A model generated the notes under the pieces. It ran no database searches, was not told where the DNA came from, and saw nothing but the letters and a program-made list of their open reading frames with translations. This document shows, in pieces, positions 24,037 to 36,254 of a stretch of DNA of 64,000 bases. Positions within the stretch are counted from its first letter, which is position 1. Every line of letters begins with the position of its first letter. Made by a program: the position numbers and the translations under genes. Where the stretch lies: the NCBI GenBank assembly GCA_026686845.1, contig JAIVEN010000008.1, positions 36,646,501 through 36,710,500 on the forward strand. Reading direction: 5' to 3'. This DNA comes from Adenanthera pavonina (Eukaryota > Streptophyta > Magnoliopsida > Fabales > Fabaceae).

Positions 24037-25213
24037 AAGAGGGAGAAGAGGTTTATTTTTTTTTTAAAGGATGTTTTGGTCCCTTTCATGAAACTTCTTT
24101 GCCAGGGACGGAGCTAGAAGTGATGTGTTAGCGGCCAATTTTTTTTTAAAAAATTAATATACTTTAATATATTTTATTTTAAATATTTATTTTATTAATA
24201 ATCATAATTGCATATTCATTGAAAATAATTAAGAATTGTACTAAATATGAAAAATAAAAATAATAAATTATATATACAAATATTATATATTTTTTAATTT
24301 AGTTATATAGTTATATGATATTATGATTAATTATTGTTACTTGTACTGAGTTCTATAAATTAAAATCTACACGAATGTTATCTGTTAGCAGATTGATAGG
24401 ATGGTTTCCCGGCCGTTATTCTATTACATTGTAGATTGTTCAAATCTTGGGAGTAGTTTATGTAAAACATGTAATTTTTCAGGCATCATCATACATAACC
24501 ATGACATCTGCGAGTCCCTCTTTCCTCCACCTCTTTTCTTTCATGTCTGCTAGATCTAGCCTTAGTTAATTTTATTAAACCTTTGTTACAAAGTCAAATG
24601 CCCTGGACTTCCTTTTTTTTTTGTCAATTTAAACCATGTGTGACAATCATATGAAGGGGAAAAAACTGCGAGAGAGAGAGAGAGAGAGAAAATTAAATCT
24701 GAATTTTTTAAATTACTCTGAACGGTCTAAATAACATTGGATCACAAATTGTTGGGAAAAAAAAAAAAAGAACATTGGATCACACATGAGCGGGTTTTGT
24801 CGAATCCTTGGTTAACGAAAAAATATAGATAAAAAGGTTTAGATTTTGAAGAGCAACAATTGAAGGGGTATTTTTTTTCCCTTACAAAAAGAATTAACAT
24901 TTCCAAGCCAAAAACTAATCAACTTTCTGTCTTTGGACACAATCTAAATAGTAAAATAATCATGACCCAACACATGATGAAAGAGAAAAAGAATAAAAGT
25001 TAAAAATCCAGAAGATTTAAATTACAAGGAATTACAATATTAAGAGTCCTAAAAATAATCTTCTTTTTGAAGATTAGAATATTTAAATAAAGCTTTTATA
25101 TGATTCTATATTAACATGAAGCAAATATATATGGAGTTGTTACAGAGGATCTCATGGTCCCTTAAAACATATCCCATCCAACAACAAAATATAATTCCCT
25201 GCGTTACAAGAAA
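24037..25213. other. Intergenic stretch without gene
   Basis: No coding or RNA gene is seen. CCAGGGACGGAGCTAG near 24103 recurs as CCAGGGACGGAGCCAG near 57350, and both are followed by AT-rich sequence, so they may be ends of one degenerate DNA-transposon family. The opposite end was not found here. A GA microsatellite lies at about 24670-24689. Confidence 0.45.
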
Positions 25214-25544
25214 TTACATGTCCAAACTGTTATAAATAGCTGAATCTGCTTTTCCATCAGATTTCAGAGTCCCATTGGAATCCCTTCAGATGAAGCTTCT
25301 TGAGACTTGATACAAGAACTGGAAAGAGCAGCATAGAGATTAACCACCCTTAATCTGATGTTGTTATTCAGTTTTCTGATCAAACCAACGTTTCTACTCA
25401 GGTTATGTGTCATCTTTGACAAGTGATTTTGATTAATCTCATTGATTAGCAATCTGTTTTGATCCAAAATGTCTTGGGCTTGCAGTAAATTCTTCTGAAA
25501 TGCCTTCATGTAGTACTTGTGTCTCCAAATGAATCACCTTCCAT
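25214..25544 (-). pseudogene. ELF4-like (EARLY FLOWERING 4 family) pseudogene
   Basis: The uninterrupted middle (25509 down to about 25275) encodes the ELF4-like core: ILDQNRLLINEINQNH, then NLSRNVGLIRKLNNNIR and VVNLYA.LSSS, then EASSEG. This is the small alpha-helical domain (DUF1313) of circadian evening-complex proteins. The true start is probably the ATG at 25544 (MEGDSF), which is one frame away, so a frameshift lies near 25510. A second frameshift near 25275 diverts the normal tail; in the other frame DSNGTLKSDGK continues to a TAA at 25214-25216. An extra Leu sits inside NNNIRLRVV, and the N-terminal linker is about seven codons shorter than usual. ELF4 genes normally lack introns, so the absence of introns does not prove retroposition. 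It is probably non-functional. Confidence 0.85.
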
Positions 25545-25891
25545 TCCATTTACAATTTATAATTCAAGCATCAAATAGTTCTGCATAGAAAAGTGAACGG
25601 AAATAAGAGATTTCTTAATATAAATGCGGAGAAAAAAGCTGCTTAAAATTGATAGGCTCAATTAAACAATTTTTGCTTTGGAAACATTACCAATAACTGG
25701 TATCCACCAGTTATTGATTTCATTACTTCTTGTATCACTTTGATCAAACAAAGGGAAGGAAGGGTTTATATAATAAGATTCACTAGATCAAAATAAAAGG
25801 CACCAAGCAGAACAACTTTTTGAAGACTTAAAGCAGGTCTCTAATGCACAACAAAGAACCTTTCCTTTTGTTGCAACTATAAGCAGCTTCC

Positions 25892-26402
25892 GGGCCGTTA
25901 AGCCTTAGGCAACTAAGGCAACTGCCTTAGGCCTCACATGAAATTTATTTATACCCTCTTATTAATTTTTCCCTTTAAAAATTAATTAGCACATTTAGAA
26001 GGGAAGGTTTTGAGAGAAATGTTAATAGAAAAAAGTTAATTTTCCAATTGAAATATTAAATTATATAAAAAGACTAGACTCTTTTTCAAATACATAAATT
26101 ACTTATAGAATATTATTGATAACACTTGTAATTGTTGCTATTAACAAAAGAAGTTTTTTAAAATTAAAATTGATTAAATTCAATTGGAGATCGTCTATGT
26201 TACAAGATATCTTAAATGAATTAGTCATATTATTTAATGATTGAAAGTGAAATGTTAAAATTACTTGATTATAAAACTTTTGATAACAGGTTTTTGAGCT
26301 CAGAAAACTAGAAAAATTATACAAAAATTGATAAGTTATATTACACTAGTCCTCTGAACAAATTTTGCCTTAGGCCACAAAATTAATTTGTTGACACCGC
26401 CC
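25892..26402. mobile_element. Possible MITE with GGGC[CG]G ends
   Basis: The left end GGGCCGTTAAGCCTTAGGC and the right end (other strand) GGGCGGTGTCA are similar. Both are followed inward by a GCCTTAGGCC phrase. The AT-rich interior has no coding capacity. No target duplication is visible (TCC / ACC), so family and limits are tentative. Confidence 0.4.
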
Positions 26403-26677
26403 ACCAAGTAGTGGGAAACTGGGAATCGCAAAAGCCAGTAAGTACTTACAGCAGAGAAAAAGCTCTCCCAAGTGACCAAACTGTAGTATCTGTGTTGATT
26501 TATGAAAGGGGATTGGGAAGGTGGAAATGACGAAGTCATAATGCGTATTAGGAAAAAATATCAACCCATAAAGCTCATAGCTAGGAAACTGAAAGAAAGA
26601 AAAAGAAGATAAAGTATCAAAAAATAGAAAGAAAAAGGAGAAATCTTCGAAACCCTCAGAACTGTTCATAGCTCAAA

Positions 26678-27012
26678 GCAAATGTGGCTCGCCAAATAGG
26701 AGGGGATTCAACTCTGTGGTGCTAATGAAGGGGAAATTATACTATTTGGAACTATATGTAGCATTACATCAATCGATCCATCGCAATAACTTTGCCCTCA
26801 TAGCAAATGTGGCTCACCGAATAGGAGGGTATTCAAGTCCATGGTGCTAATGAAGGGGCAAACTATACTGTTTGGAATTATATCTAGCATTACGTCAACA
26901 AAATAATAATTCCTAAATCCATCACAATAACTTTTCCCTCATATCAAATGTGGCTTACCTAATAGGAGGGTATTCAACTCTATGGTGCTCATGAAGGGGC
27001 AAACTCTACTAT
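26678..27012 (+). repeat. Three tandem copies of a unit of about 130 bp
   Basis: AAATGTGGCT.GCC.AATAGGAGGG followed by ATTCAA.TC..TGGTGCTAATGAAGGGG occurs near 26678, 26807 and 26944. The first two units share a tail with TAGCATTACATCAA-like sequence and ATCCATC.CAATAACTTT. The copies are clearly diverged. No open frame runs through the array. Confidence 0.85.
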
Positions 27013-27938
27013 TTCAAATACTAAATGATCACTAAGTAATTGGCTTATATTACTTAATCGTAATTTTATTTGTTGCGGGATATATGCTATTTATTAGTGA
27101 TCATTTGGTATTTTAATACCTTTTTTTTTTCAATTTTTCATTATGTTATCTTGGTCCATCTTGATAATGGCTTAGGTAAAACTTATTTTATCAATTTGGT
27201 TTTTTCATTTTATATTTTTTTTGACAGCTTGAGTTTGTTGTATATGTTTGTTTCGCCCCCATTATGATGTCACAGTTTAGTTTTTTACCTGTTATTTAGT
27301 TCATTGGAACAAAAATGTAATTAGCAACCAATGTTCTGTGTCCTCTTTGAGCATTTTCATTCATGTATAGTCTTATGTTTTATGTATAAAAATTTTCTTT
27401 ATAAATGGATTAAAATAAAAATTCATAAATAACATTTTCGAATTTTTCTCAATGATTTCATTGTATAAAATAAGTGAAGAAATAAAAACAAATCAACTGA
27501 AATCTCAATCTCAAATTTATTATTGAAATTAGGTGGGAGAGACTCAAATTTCCTTGTGGATAAAAAAAAAAACACATTAAAAAAGTTACCTCAAATTGGG
27601 CCTGAGAACACTCGAATTTGATTTGATAATACCGGATAAACGATTATTCCTATTTCTCTGTTTGTGCTTTCCTAGTACGTAGATTTCCATACACGTTGGG
27701 GCATTTGGCTCAAATATGATTTCATTTTTTTTAAAAACATGTGCATTCAATATCTTGGATCTACCCTACTTTAATTGAAAAATTTATTAAGATTCAAACT
27801 AATCAACATCATGTTTTCATATAACAATTAATCTATATATGTAATTTATATAACAAATCGTACTAATTTTTTATCTGAACAAATACCGTTATTTAGAACT
27901 TATAAATATAGTTCAATTTTAATATATTTCCTTGCAAA
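27013..27938. other. AT-rich spacer, no gene seen
   Basis: T-rich on the left and mixed on the right. The plus-strand frame at 27070-27267 is low-complexity and hydrophobic by base composition and matches no family I know. Confidence 0.5.
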
Positions 27939-29405
27939 CACTACACCAAAAATGGTATTTTTTTGTGGTTATTTTGGTTTTTATTGGCGATTTAAAACCG
28001 TCAACTATTTAAGCGCCAATATAAGGGGTAACTTTTGTTGGCGGTAATTAACGGCCAACAAAAATAGACTTTTGTTGGCGGTTATTTGAAATAAGCGCCA
28101 ACAAAAGGTATATTTTTTAATAAAATATTTACCTTTTGTTGGCGGTTGTTTGAAATAACCGCCAACAAAAATAGACTTTTATTGGCGGTTATTTCAAATA
28201 ACTACCAACATAGGGTAATTTATTTATTTTTTAAAATAATCACAACTACAATCATCTTTAATAAGTAATCCAGAATTATCCAAAAGTCAAAAAAATAGAC
28301 AACATAAATTATAGATAGATCAAATTGAAATTTTACATAACCATACCGTAACAAAAAAATCAAAATAAAAAAAAAGAAAAAATTTTGTCACAGAATCAAT
28401 ATTTATACCTTAAGTCATAAAAAATTACAAGCTTTAAAATTTCTTCTATCTTCAAGATTCATTTTCTTGCTTCAAAGCCAAGATGAGATGAGAGAAAACG
28501 AAGCTATCGGTGGAGGTAGACACAGACACTGTAGTCAGCGATGAAGGCAATGGACAAAGTCACCAATGAAGAAGAAACTTGTAATTTGTTGGTACCAAGA
28601 TGAGATGTGGACCATGCTTCGAGATTTGTACAAAATCTTGACCAAGCTTTGAAAATCTTGACTGAGGGAGAAGAGAATAAAAGAAAACAGAAAAGGAGAG
28701 AATGACAAAATTTGATTGAAAGAATAAGAACGACGATTTGAATCTGATGAAAGAGGAAAAAGACATGTAAGGGAGAGAGAGCTTATAGATCAAAGAAGAA
28801 AGAGATTGGGTGTGGAGGGAGAAAAAGAGGGAACGAAAGTGATTAGGTGTGGAGAGAGAAAAAATTCAAATATATGAAAGTGATGGAGTTTGATGCGTGA
28901 CATGAAAATGTATGAGTGGATATAGAAAGAAATGTGTTAAGGAAAGAGATGGAAAGAAATGAAGGCTGTCAGATTTTTTTTTATCAATGGTTATAAATAT
29001 TGATCCATGACTTACTTATTGATCCGTGCCTTGTGTGTTTTTTTTTTAAAAAGTTGTAAAAACTTTCTTGGTGGTTCTAAAAATAACCACCAAGAAAAGT
29101 CTGACTTTTCTTGGCGGTTGTTTGGAGAACCGCAAAGAAAAGCTCCCGCGTCATTTTTGTTGGCGGTTCTCCAAATAACCGCCAAGAAAAGGTCAGACTT
29201 TTATTGGCGGTTATTTCTAGAACCGCTAACAAAAATGATATGAGGCTTTTCTTTGCGGTTTGCCAAATAACTGCCAAGAAAAGTCAGACTTTTCTTGGTG
29301 GTTATTTTAGAACCGCCAAGAAAAGCCTCCGCGTAATTTTTATTGGTATTTTCCCCTATAAACGCCAACTATTAAGCATTAAGAAAGGTTATTTTTGGCA
29401 TAGTG
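27939..29405. mobile_element. Non-autonomous CACTA element (1467 bp), target duplication AAA
   Basis: Starts CACTACACCAAAAATGG and ends GGCATAGTG (other strand CACTATGCCAAAAAT). AAA flanks both sides (27936-27938, 29406-29408). The subterminal zones, about 27960-28200 and 29060-29390, hold many TTTGTTGGCGGTTATT / AATAACCGCCAACAAA units arranged as facing pairs, so each end can fold into hairpins. It is a relative of the element at 19784-20971. Frames inside it are by-products of the repeats. Confidence 0.9.
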
Positions 29406-29605
29406 AAAATCTTTTATGATTTCATTATATTTACAGATTATTGTGGTCATGAACAAAGAGAATTACAATAATATATGGCAATAGCATTCTCTCTCTCTTG
29501 AATCCTTTCCATATATACTTTCTTTCTTTATCTTTCTCCATATATAATCTCTTCCGTTATTATTGAATGACTAAGGAAATAGTCTATAAATAGACAATAT
29601 ATTTA

Positions 29606-29884
29606 ATTAATAATGTATACATTTATTATAAGTAGAATGCTCTTGAAAATGAAATCACAATGTTTATTTATAGTAATAATTGAATGAATAATATATTTGA
29701 TATGATATCATAATTAGTGATTTTTCACTCTTCAAATAAAATATATGGATTGATTTAATGGCATGCATTTATTATTATGAGTGAATGCACTTAAAAAAAA
29801 AGACCACAATGTTTATTTATAGTAATAATTGAATGAATAATATGTTTGGTATAATATCATAATTAGTGATTTTTCACTATTCGA
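29606..29884 (+). repeat. Tandem duplication, period about 150 bp
   Basis: ATTTATTAT.A followed by CACAATGTTTATTTATAGTA, ATTGAATGAATAATAT and AATTAGTGATTTTTCACT.TTC occurs at about 29610-29740 and again at 29765-29885. Differences between copies are few. Confidence 0.85.
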
Positions 29885-29885
29885 A

Positions 29886-31196
29886 TAAAAATGGATGGAG
29901 GAGATTGTGTATGGAGAGAGAATGGAAACGAAGTATAGAGAGGATTCAATTCTGTATGTATGTTTATATAGAAAATAATGTTTCCATTTTAAAATAATTA
30001 TTCCTTTATTATTTTATTTTATTTCAAAATAATCAGTACTTTGAAATTTTAATAAGGTATTAATTATTTTAGCAACATTTTATTTTTCTTTAATGAAAAT
30101 AATGATAAATAAATTTCTAATGCCTGCTTCAAAATAACTCATTAATATAAAGGTATTTTACTCAAATGCCATTAAATTTTACTGTAATTTAAATTATTTT
30201 ATCATTTTATTAATTTGTGTATTAGTGTATGATCTATAACTTTAATTGGAGTCTAGGTCAATAATACAAATACTATCACACCCGAAATGTGAGGTGGATA
30301 GAGGCTGAAAAAGAGGAGAGAGAGAGATCAAAGGGAGAGAAGAGAGAAACCAGAGGGAGAGAGCACTTGAGAAAAATCAAGAGAGGGAAGATTGTCTAAG
30401 AGGAAAGGAGAAGTCGAGTGACGAAATAGGAAGGATGGAAGGACACCAAAGGTGAAGAAGGAGAAGGTAGAGACAGTGAAATGGAAGGAGAACCAAGTTG
30501 TTGAGGACGTGGAAGGAAATGGAGCTCACACACCGGCAACTCTTCACTGTTACAGTGACTATTTTCAAATTTGAAAATAGTCTTGTTCTTCATTTAACTT
30601 ATTATTTTTCATATTAGTTTCGTTGCATACAGTGGTGCAAGCTGTGGTTTTAATAGATCTGAATGGACCTCTTGTTGTTTATGTGTGTCAAACTTTGGTT
30701 TGACGGACTTTATGGTAAACATTTAGGTTTCATGATTGTGTTTTGTTTGTAAAAATTGACAGAAAAGAATTGGTCTTTTCCTCCTTGTCACTATGGGTTT
30801 GCTTTTTGGGATGCTTGAATTGCTTTCCATCTCACGCTTTGACCATAAGAATTGAGATGCAGCTGGGTTGATGACTGTGGTTAGTACTGTTAATATGTAT
30901 AAATAGATGCATGAGTTTTGTTATGGTAGTGACGACTTTCTAAAATGAGGAATGTGAATCTTGATGAGTACGTGTGCATTGTCAGATTTATCTAATAAGA
31001 TGTTGTTATGGCTAGCAAATAATACTGAACATTAAGTCTTGTTGGGTACTCCTTTTAAATTTGTAAGCACCCCTTTTACGTTACATTTTTCCTCTGGGTC
31101 TAAACATCTTTGGTTATATGTACTATTTTCATCATTGACTAGTGAATCTTAGCCTTGTTTTATACGTTAAAGAACATTACTTCTCAAGCTTAGGGG
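29886..31196. other. Spacer, no gene recognised
   Basis: Contains a purine-rich GAGA block at about 30310-30480 followed by T/G-rich intron-like sequence. With 33723-34254, this was continuous before the solo LTR at 31202-33717 inserted. The composition resembles untranslated or intronic sequence of a former gene, but no codon pattern or domain can be read. Confidence 0.4.
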
Positions 31197-31201
31197 TGTC
31201 C

Positions 31202-33717
31202 TGTAACGACCTACTTTTGAAAGTCTAAAAAAAAACAACTCCTAAAACATCCAAAAACACAGAAGAACTCTGAACAAGACCAGAATAGGGCTAAGCCGTA
31301 GTGAGCTATAGTGCCACCATGGTCTAGGAGAAACAGAACCGCTTGGCACCACGGCCAAACTTTTGGCGCCATTGCGCCTGTACCATCAACCATTTCAACA
31401 AAATGCTGATATTTCGAGTGAATTTCCAACACGCACAACTTTGTAGTCCAACCTTCAATAGACCTAATTCCGACTCTCCCAGGTCAATATTGTCTCAATC
31501 TAACTATAAACACTAGTTTCATCTTAATCCACTTTTGTATGGAGATTTTGGACCCCATGACCGATTTGATCACTTTTTGATCAAAACTCATGTGCGTGTT
31601 GGCACTAAAGGCAAGTTGGCACCAAAAGACCATTCACACATGTCCTAAATGGCACAACTAACCTGTCCAAGGAGGTTTTACCCCAAAGAAACTACTCCTT
31701 CGAGATTTAACCCCCTTGATCTCTAAATACACATAATGGCCTATGTGCCCTAAATCACACAATTTATGCCCAAAACCACTTTGGGCTCATATATACGGCT
31801 AATCTAACTCATAGACATATTCTCCAACAACCATACCGGGGTCCAAACCACCATCACATACATACAAACCATACATGAGCATATTCATACCACATCATTA
31901 TCAATATCATCGCATATCATTCATTATCATCAATATCATACAAACATTATCATCACAATCATTATTGTCCTCATATAGAGTATAGACAATACTCCCAGGA
32001 ATATGTAGAACAGGCAGGAAGACATACTATCCTACTTGGTATAATTCATAACATAGATAATAACACAAACTACCGTTGACTTGGATATTCTTGACGTCGG
32101 AGAGGCTACGATTCCTTTGTCTTCTTCAAATTGGTATCAGAGTATTCACCTGAAATGTTAGTCATAGGGGTGTGAGACAAAGTCTTAGTAACTGAGATCA
32201 CAACACATGCAACAGGTATCGGCAATTCACACATATATGTGTATGGTGCAATGCAATGTAAAATTACATGGTATGCATGTTCTCCCTTGTACATGGCTAG
32301 AAGCACGGTCTAATAATAACATAATAATACCCTATAGGTGATTTCCCTCTAACAATCAGTAAAGACCAATTCTAGGACATAACCTCACATCACGCTAATG
32401 CAACCAGACCAAAGGTTACACTAGTGATTGGACCTTGATTCTCCTTCCCTTAGACCACCCGAATTGGTGGTGATTTGGGGAATATATATTCCCAAATCTA
32501 CTGCCACATGGTTCTACTGGCCATAAGAGAAGATTTAGTGGTAAGGATATTTCATCATATCATCATATCATTATCATATCACTGTCATATCTCATATCAT
32601 TATCATATCACATCTCATCATCACCACAACCATCCACCTCACAATATGCATCAAATGGTGATTATGTCAATGTCATGCTAACATACCTCTAACAATATAC
32701 AATCATTATCATGGTCATACTAATATACAATCATAAAGAGGATGCTAAAAAATCACACATACACATATACAACATTATACTCATTATCATCATAGACAAG
32801 TAACAAGATTAAGACTTATAGCTCAAATAGCCATATCCATACCACGATATATAGAAGAAACTATACACATATACAAACAATATCGTGATATGAACAGGAA
32901 CTTGCATATATACATATATATCAACATAACACTCATATATCATAAACACCCGATTACCCGACACCACACACACTGGCTAAACCCACCATCTCAACATTGA
33001 ACACGAGCTGAGTCACCTCCAATTATCCAAACAATCACTACAACATCATGATATTCTCAATTAACATCATGTATATCTTAACTAAATCCATAACTCAACC
33101 AATTATGCTTAACACAAGGTTCCAACAACATATTCATGCACAAATTGGCCACATACAACCTTTTAACTCATGCATCAACACATATAATTCAGATTCTACA
33201 CTTCCTTACTCATAATTAACCTTGGCATAATTCATACATACTCCCTCTAAAACTCCTACCCAAGTATTAATAACACTAAATAACACCTCATTGATCATTT
33301 AATAACCATTTTAACCGGTGAAATTCGACTAAATTGGGGTTCCCATGCATATACCCAAAAATCCACCCAAAAACCAAAGAGAAAGAGATTGAGAAGAGGA
33401 AGGATTATATACCAACTTGTAATCAAGCTCCTAGAGTCCAAAAATTGCCTCCCCATGTCAGATTTCTTCTTGCCCTAGCGGAATCCTCCATTCTCTCTCA
33501 ACAAGTTTACCACGGCGTGAAGCTCTTCTGTCTAAAAAATACTGAAACTCCCTAATTTGTTCACCATGGTGGCCCTGCTTCTCACTGTGGCATAGAGTGC
33601 TTCTATCTTCTTTTTATTCTTCCTCCATCCTGGTTCCTTTGGTCCTACATAAATCATCAAGTATACTTCCTGTTAGCTCGAGACTAAGTCTAGGATAATA
33701 TACTGAGGGTTGTTACG
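31202..33717 (-). mobile_element. Solo LTR, family B copy 3 (2516 bp), target duplication TGTCC
   Basis: Starts TGTAACGACC and ends GTTGTTACG, where the last A of the expected TTACA has become G. TGTCC flanks both sides exactly (31197-31201 and 33718-33722). It is in the same orientation as the LTR at 21332-23987 and shares its order of landmarks (AGGAGGTTTTA, GGGGTCCAAACC, GTTGACTTGGATATTC, ACAATCAGTAAAGACC, GCTCGAGACTAAGTC). No internal retrotransposon sequence remains, so it is a product of LTR-LTR recombination. Confidence 0.9.
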
Positions 33718-33722
33718 TGTCC

Positions 33723-34254
33723 TATGTATTACATTGGCACTTATTCCTTTGGGTTTACTTCATAGTTCATTGTTGTTCATTAGGACTTGATTTTATGATG
33801 TCAAAGAATATATGTAAGATCCCAGTAAAGTGCTGAACCAATTTAAATATGAGTTCCTTGAGGTCCTGGCCGTGAATCCTTGTGTGGGTTATTCATGAAA
33901 TTCTTTACAGTTCAAGCAATTAGTTTTATAGAATCTCTTATGGCAAATGGTTTCGTAAAATTCCCATGTTCTTGTTTTATATGGACCATAGTTCTCCTGC
34001 TTCACTTATTTGCTAGAGTTGTCACTCAATTAGATTGGGCTCCACACCATATTCTGTTAGAAGTGTATGTTCGGAATTGAAATTGCTTGTGGACAATACG
34101 GAAGCGATAATGATTTTGTTGCTTCTACTTTAATGAATTCAAAAGGCTGAATTTTCATACTTAATATGATTACCCTTAAAAAATAGCTTTTCTAAAAATA
34201 AATGGTTTTCAGCAGCTTGAGTGAGAGAAGGGAGCACATAGTGGTAGTCTTAAT
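33723..34254. other. Spacer between solo LTR and unit R copy B, no gene recognised
   Basis: T-rich, moderately GC sequence continuous with 29886-31201 before the LTR insertion. The short plus-strand frame 33880-34080 has no recognisable domain. Confidence 0.4.
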
Positions 34255-35600
34255 CCAAGCATGAGCTTATTAGATGCAATGCATGGGATAAATGATGTAT
34301 AAGTATCACAAGTTTGATTTCGTGTCAGTCCCAATATGAGGGAAAGAAAATCTTGATGCAAATGGGTGTAACATTTTTGTTTTCATTTCATACCATGGTA
34401 AGTTGATGATTCTTATGAATATTTAGGTCAATCAATTCCACAAATAGATAGGTGTTATCAAAATATCAAGTAATCTTCCAACAAGCTCTTGATACGGTTG
34501 GTAAATAGTTATAATTGGCAAAAGAATACTCATGGTGCTAAAAAAAAATCAAGTGATCTGAACAAGAACGTGACCAATCCTTGGGCCATTCAATTTAATA
34601 ATAATAATAATAAGTTTTATTCAATACTCATCTAACGGGACTAGCAAGGTGAAATAGATCAAATGAGAATTGTTTCATCAACAAATTTATTACAACTTCA
34701 TTTGTTTGTTTATTAATTTTCTGACATTATTGCTTTAATTTCCATTTAATGTAATTAACCTCACTCAGTGAAATATGCCTAATAACATCATATTATAGTT
34801 TCAATTTGAACTTGTCTTTATATATAGAGAGAGAGAGGTAAGATCAATCTTTGCTGAAATGCTTCAATTTAGTTACAAAGGGCTAGAATACCATTCTGGA
34901 TTATGTCTATCGTGAAATGATCACATGTCTTCATTACCATTTTGTGCTTTTTTTTTTTTCTTGAGCTTCCCATAGGATGTTGACGTTTAGCGGATATAAA
35001 TAATCAGAGAACCTACGATTCTCCTTTTCTGCCTTGTTTGTTGTTTTGTTTTGGTTCCTTCTCTTTTCATTAAAAAGAGAAAACATTTCAAATCATGACA
35101 AAGGTTTTCGGTCCCTTCGGAGACATCCCACAATGAAGATTTCGGATGGATTTGTTAAACTTTAGCGGATCCACCGCCCATTAATTATTGAGCCTATCAA
35201 TCAATTCAACATTTGGTTAGCTCAACCAACCAAACTTGAACCTACGAACCTATTTATTGAGTTCAGACCACACCGTATGGGGCTGGGCGCTGGACCACAA
35301 AGGATATTAAAGCTTGCCATTAAATATTTAATGTGATTGTAATTTTAGAGTTTAAACTCAAAATCTCGCGTTAACCTTTCTACTTAAATCAAGAACTTGA
35401 TAATTTGTATTTATTTTTTTTAGACTTGATTGTTATCTCATCTTTAAATTGGTTCACCAAAAAATTGCCTCAACTTTAAACTAAATTTACATCCTAGTAT
35501 GGGCCAAAAAAAAAAATTACAATGTGACAGTACCTTTTAATTTTTTTTTTAATTGGCCACGAAGTAACTTTCAGTTTTAAAAATAGAAGATGCCTCTTAT
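34255..35600 (-). repeat. Duplicated non-coding segment, copy B (unit R, inverted)
   Basis: The minus strand of 34255-35393 follows 1-1260 almost from end to end, including microsatellite, TTGATAACACC, CCACCGCCCATTAATTATTG (plus strand here) and CGCTGGACCAC blocks. Beyond 35393 it goes on into sequence that matches 40800-40915 of copy C, showing that the ancestral unit is longer than what the left window edge shows. A TATA-like TATAAATAATCAGAG sits at 34997 on the plus strand of this copy and at the equivalent place in copy A. Confidence 0.85.
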
Positions 35601-35699
35601 TTTGGGTTCAACAATGCTTAAATTTAAATTAGCTAGCAGTGTAGTAGTATCAAATATGAGATAATTATCATAAAAAAAATTAAAAAAATTCTGCACTTT

Positions 35700-36240
35700 T
35701 ATCTTTTAGCATTTGAAAATTTCAAGATTTAGAATTGGAGCGTTCTAGTATTTATTTATAATTATAATTTTAACCATATTCATATTGCTATTATGATAAT
35801 TACAAGCATACCATATTTGAAGGATTGACCCTATCAAACAAACTTTTAACCCTGTAATAGAACAATACTTCCTCCAGTCCTATTTATAAGGGATTTTTTA
35901 GAAGTTTTTTTAGTTCTTTTTATAAGGGAACTTGTAATATTTAGTAGAATTTTTTCTATTTTGCCATCATCATTTATTTCTTCTTGTAAATTATTTTTAG
36001 ACTTTATGGATAAAAGAAATACTCTCAGTGATCAAATGATATTTAATGTGGATTGTATTGTTATATTAAATAGGGATAAAAAGGCAATGTTTAGTTTTAT
36101 TTTTAGAATTTTAAGAAGATAACTAACTTTCTTAATCTATGTAAAGTAGTTAAAAGTCCCTTATAAAAAGGAACGGAGGGAGTATATAGTGTGTCTGATA
36201 ATTAATGGGATGCTTTCGATTTTACCATTTGTTAGTAATT
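35700..36240 (+). repeat. Extra diverged copy of unit U core, split by a MITE
   Basis: TTAGCATTTGAAAATTTCAAG near 35706 and GTGTGTCTGATAATTAATGG near 36189 correspond to 36735-36950 and to 8620-8790 plus 10577. The Stowaway-like MITE at 35868-36182 lies between the two parts. The right-hand locus therefore carries two copies of this core in tandem. Confidence 0.75.
35868..36182. mobile_element. Stowaway-like (Tc1/mariner) MITE, 315 bp, TA target site
   Basis: Terminal inverted repeats CTTCCTCCAGTCCTATTTAT and, on the other strand, CTCCCTCCGTTCCTTTTTAT, each followed by AAGGGA-type sequence. TA flanks both sides (35866-35867 and 36183-36184). This is the classic CTCCCTCCGT end of plant Stowaway/mariner-like MITEs. 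The AT-rich core has no coding frame. Confidence 0.92.
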
Positions 36241-36254
36241 AAGGGGGGGAAAAC

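Noticed and set aside
29007..29419. Overlapping frames with repeated LAV.QTAKKS phrases on both strands
   Set aside because: They are translations of the inverted subterminal repeats of the CACTA MITE at 27939-29405.
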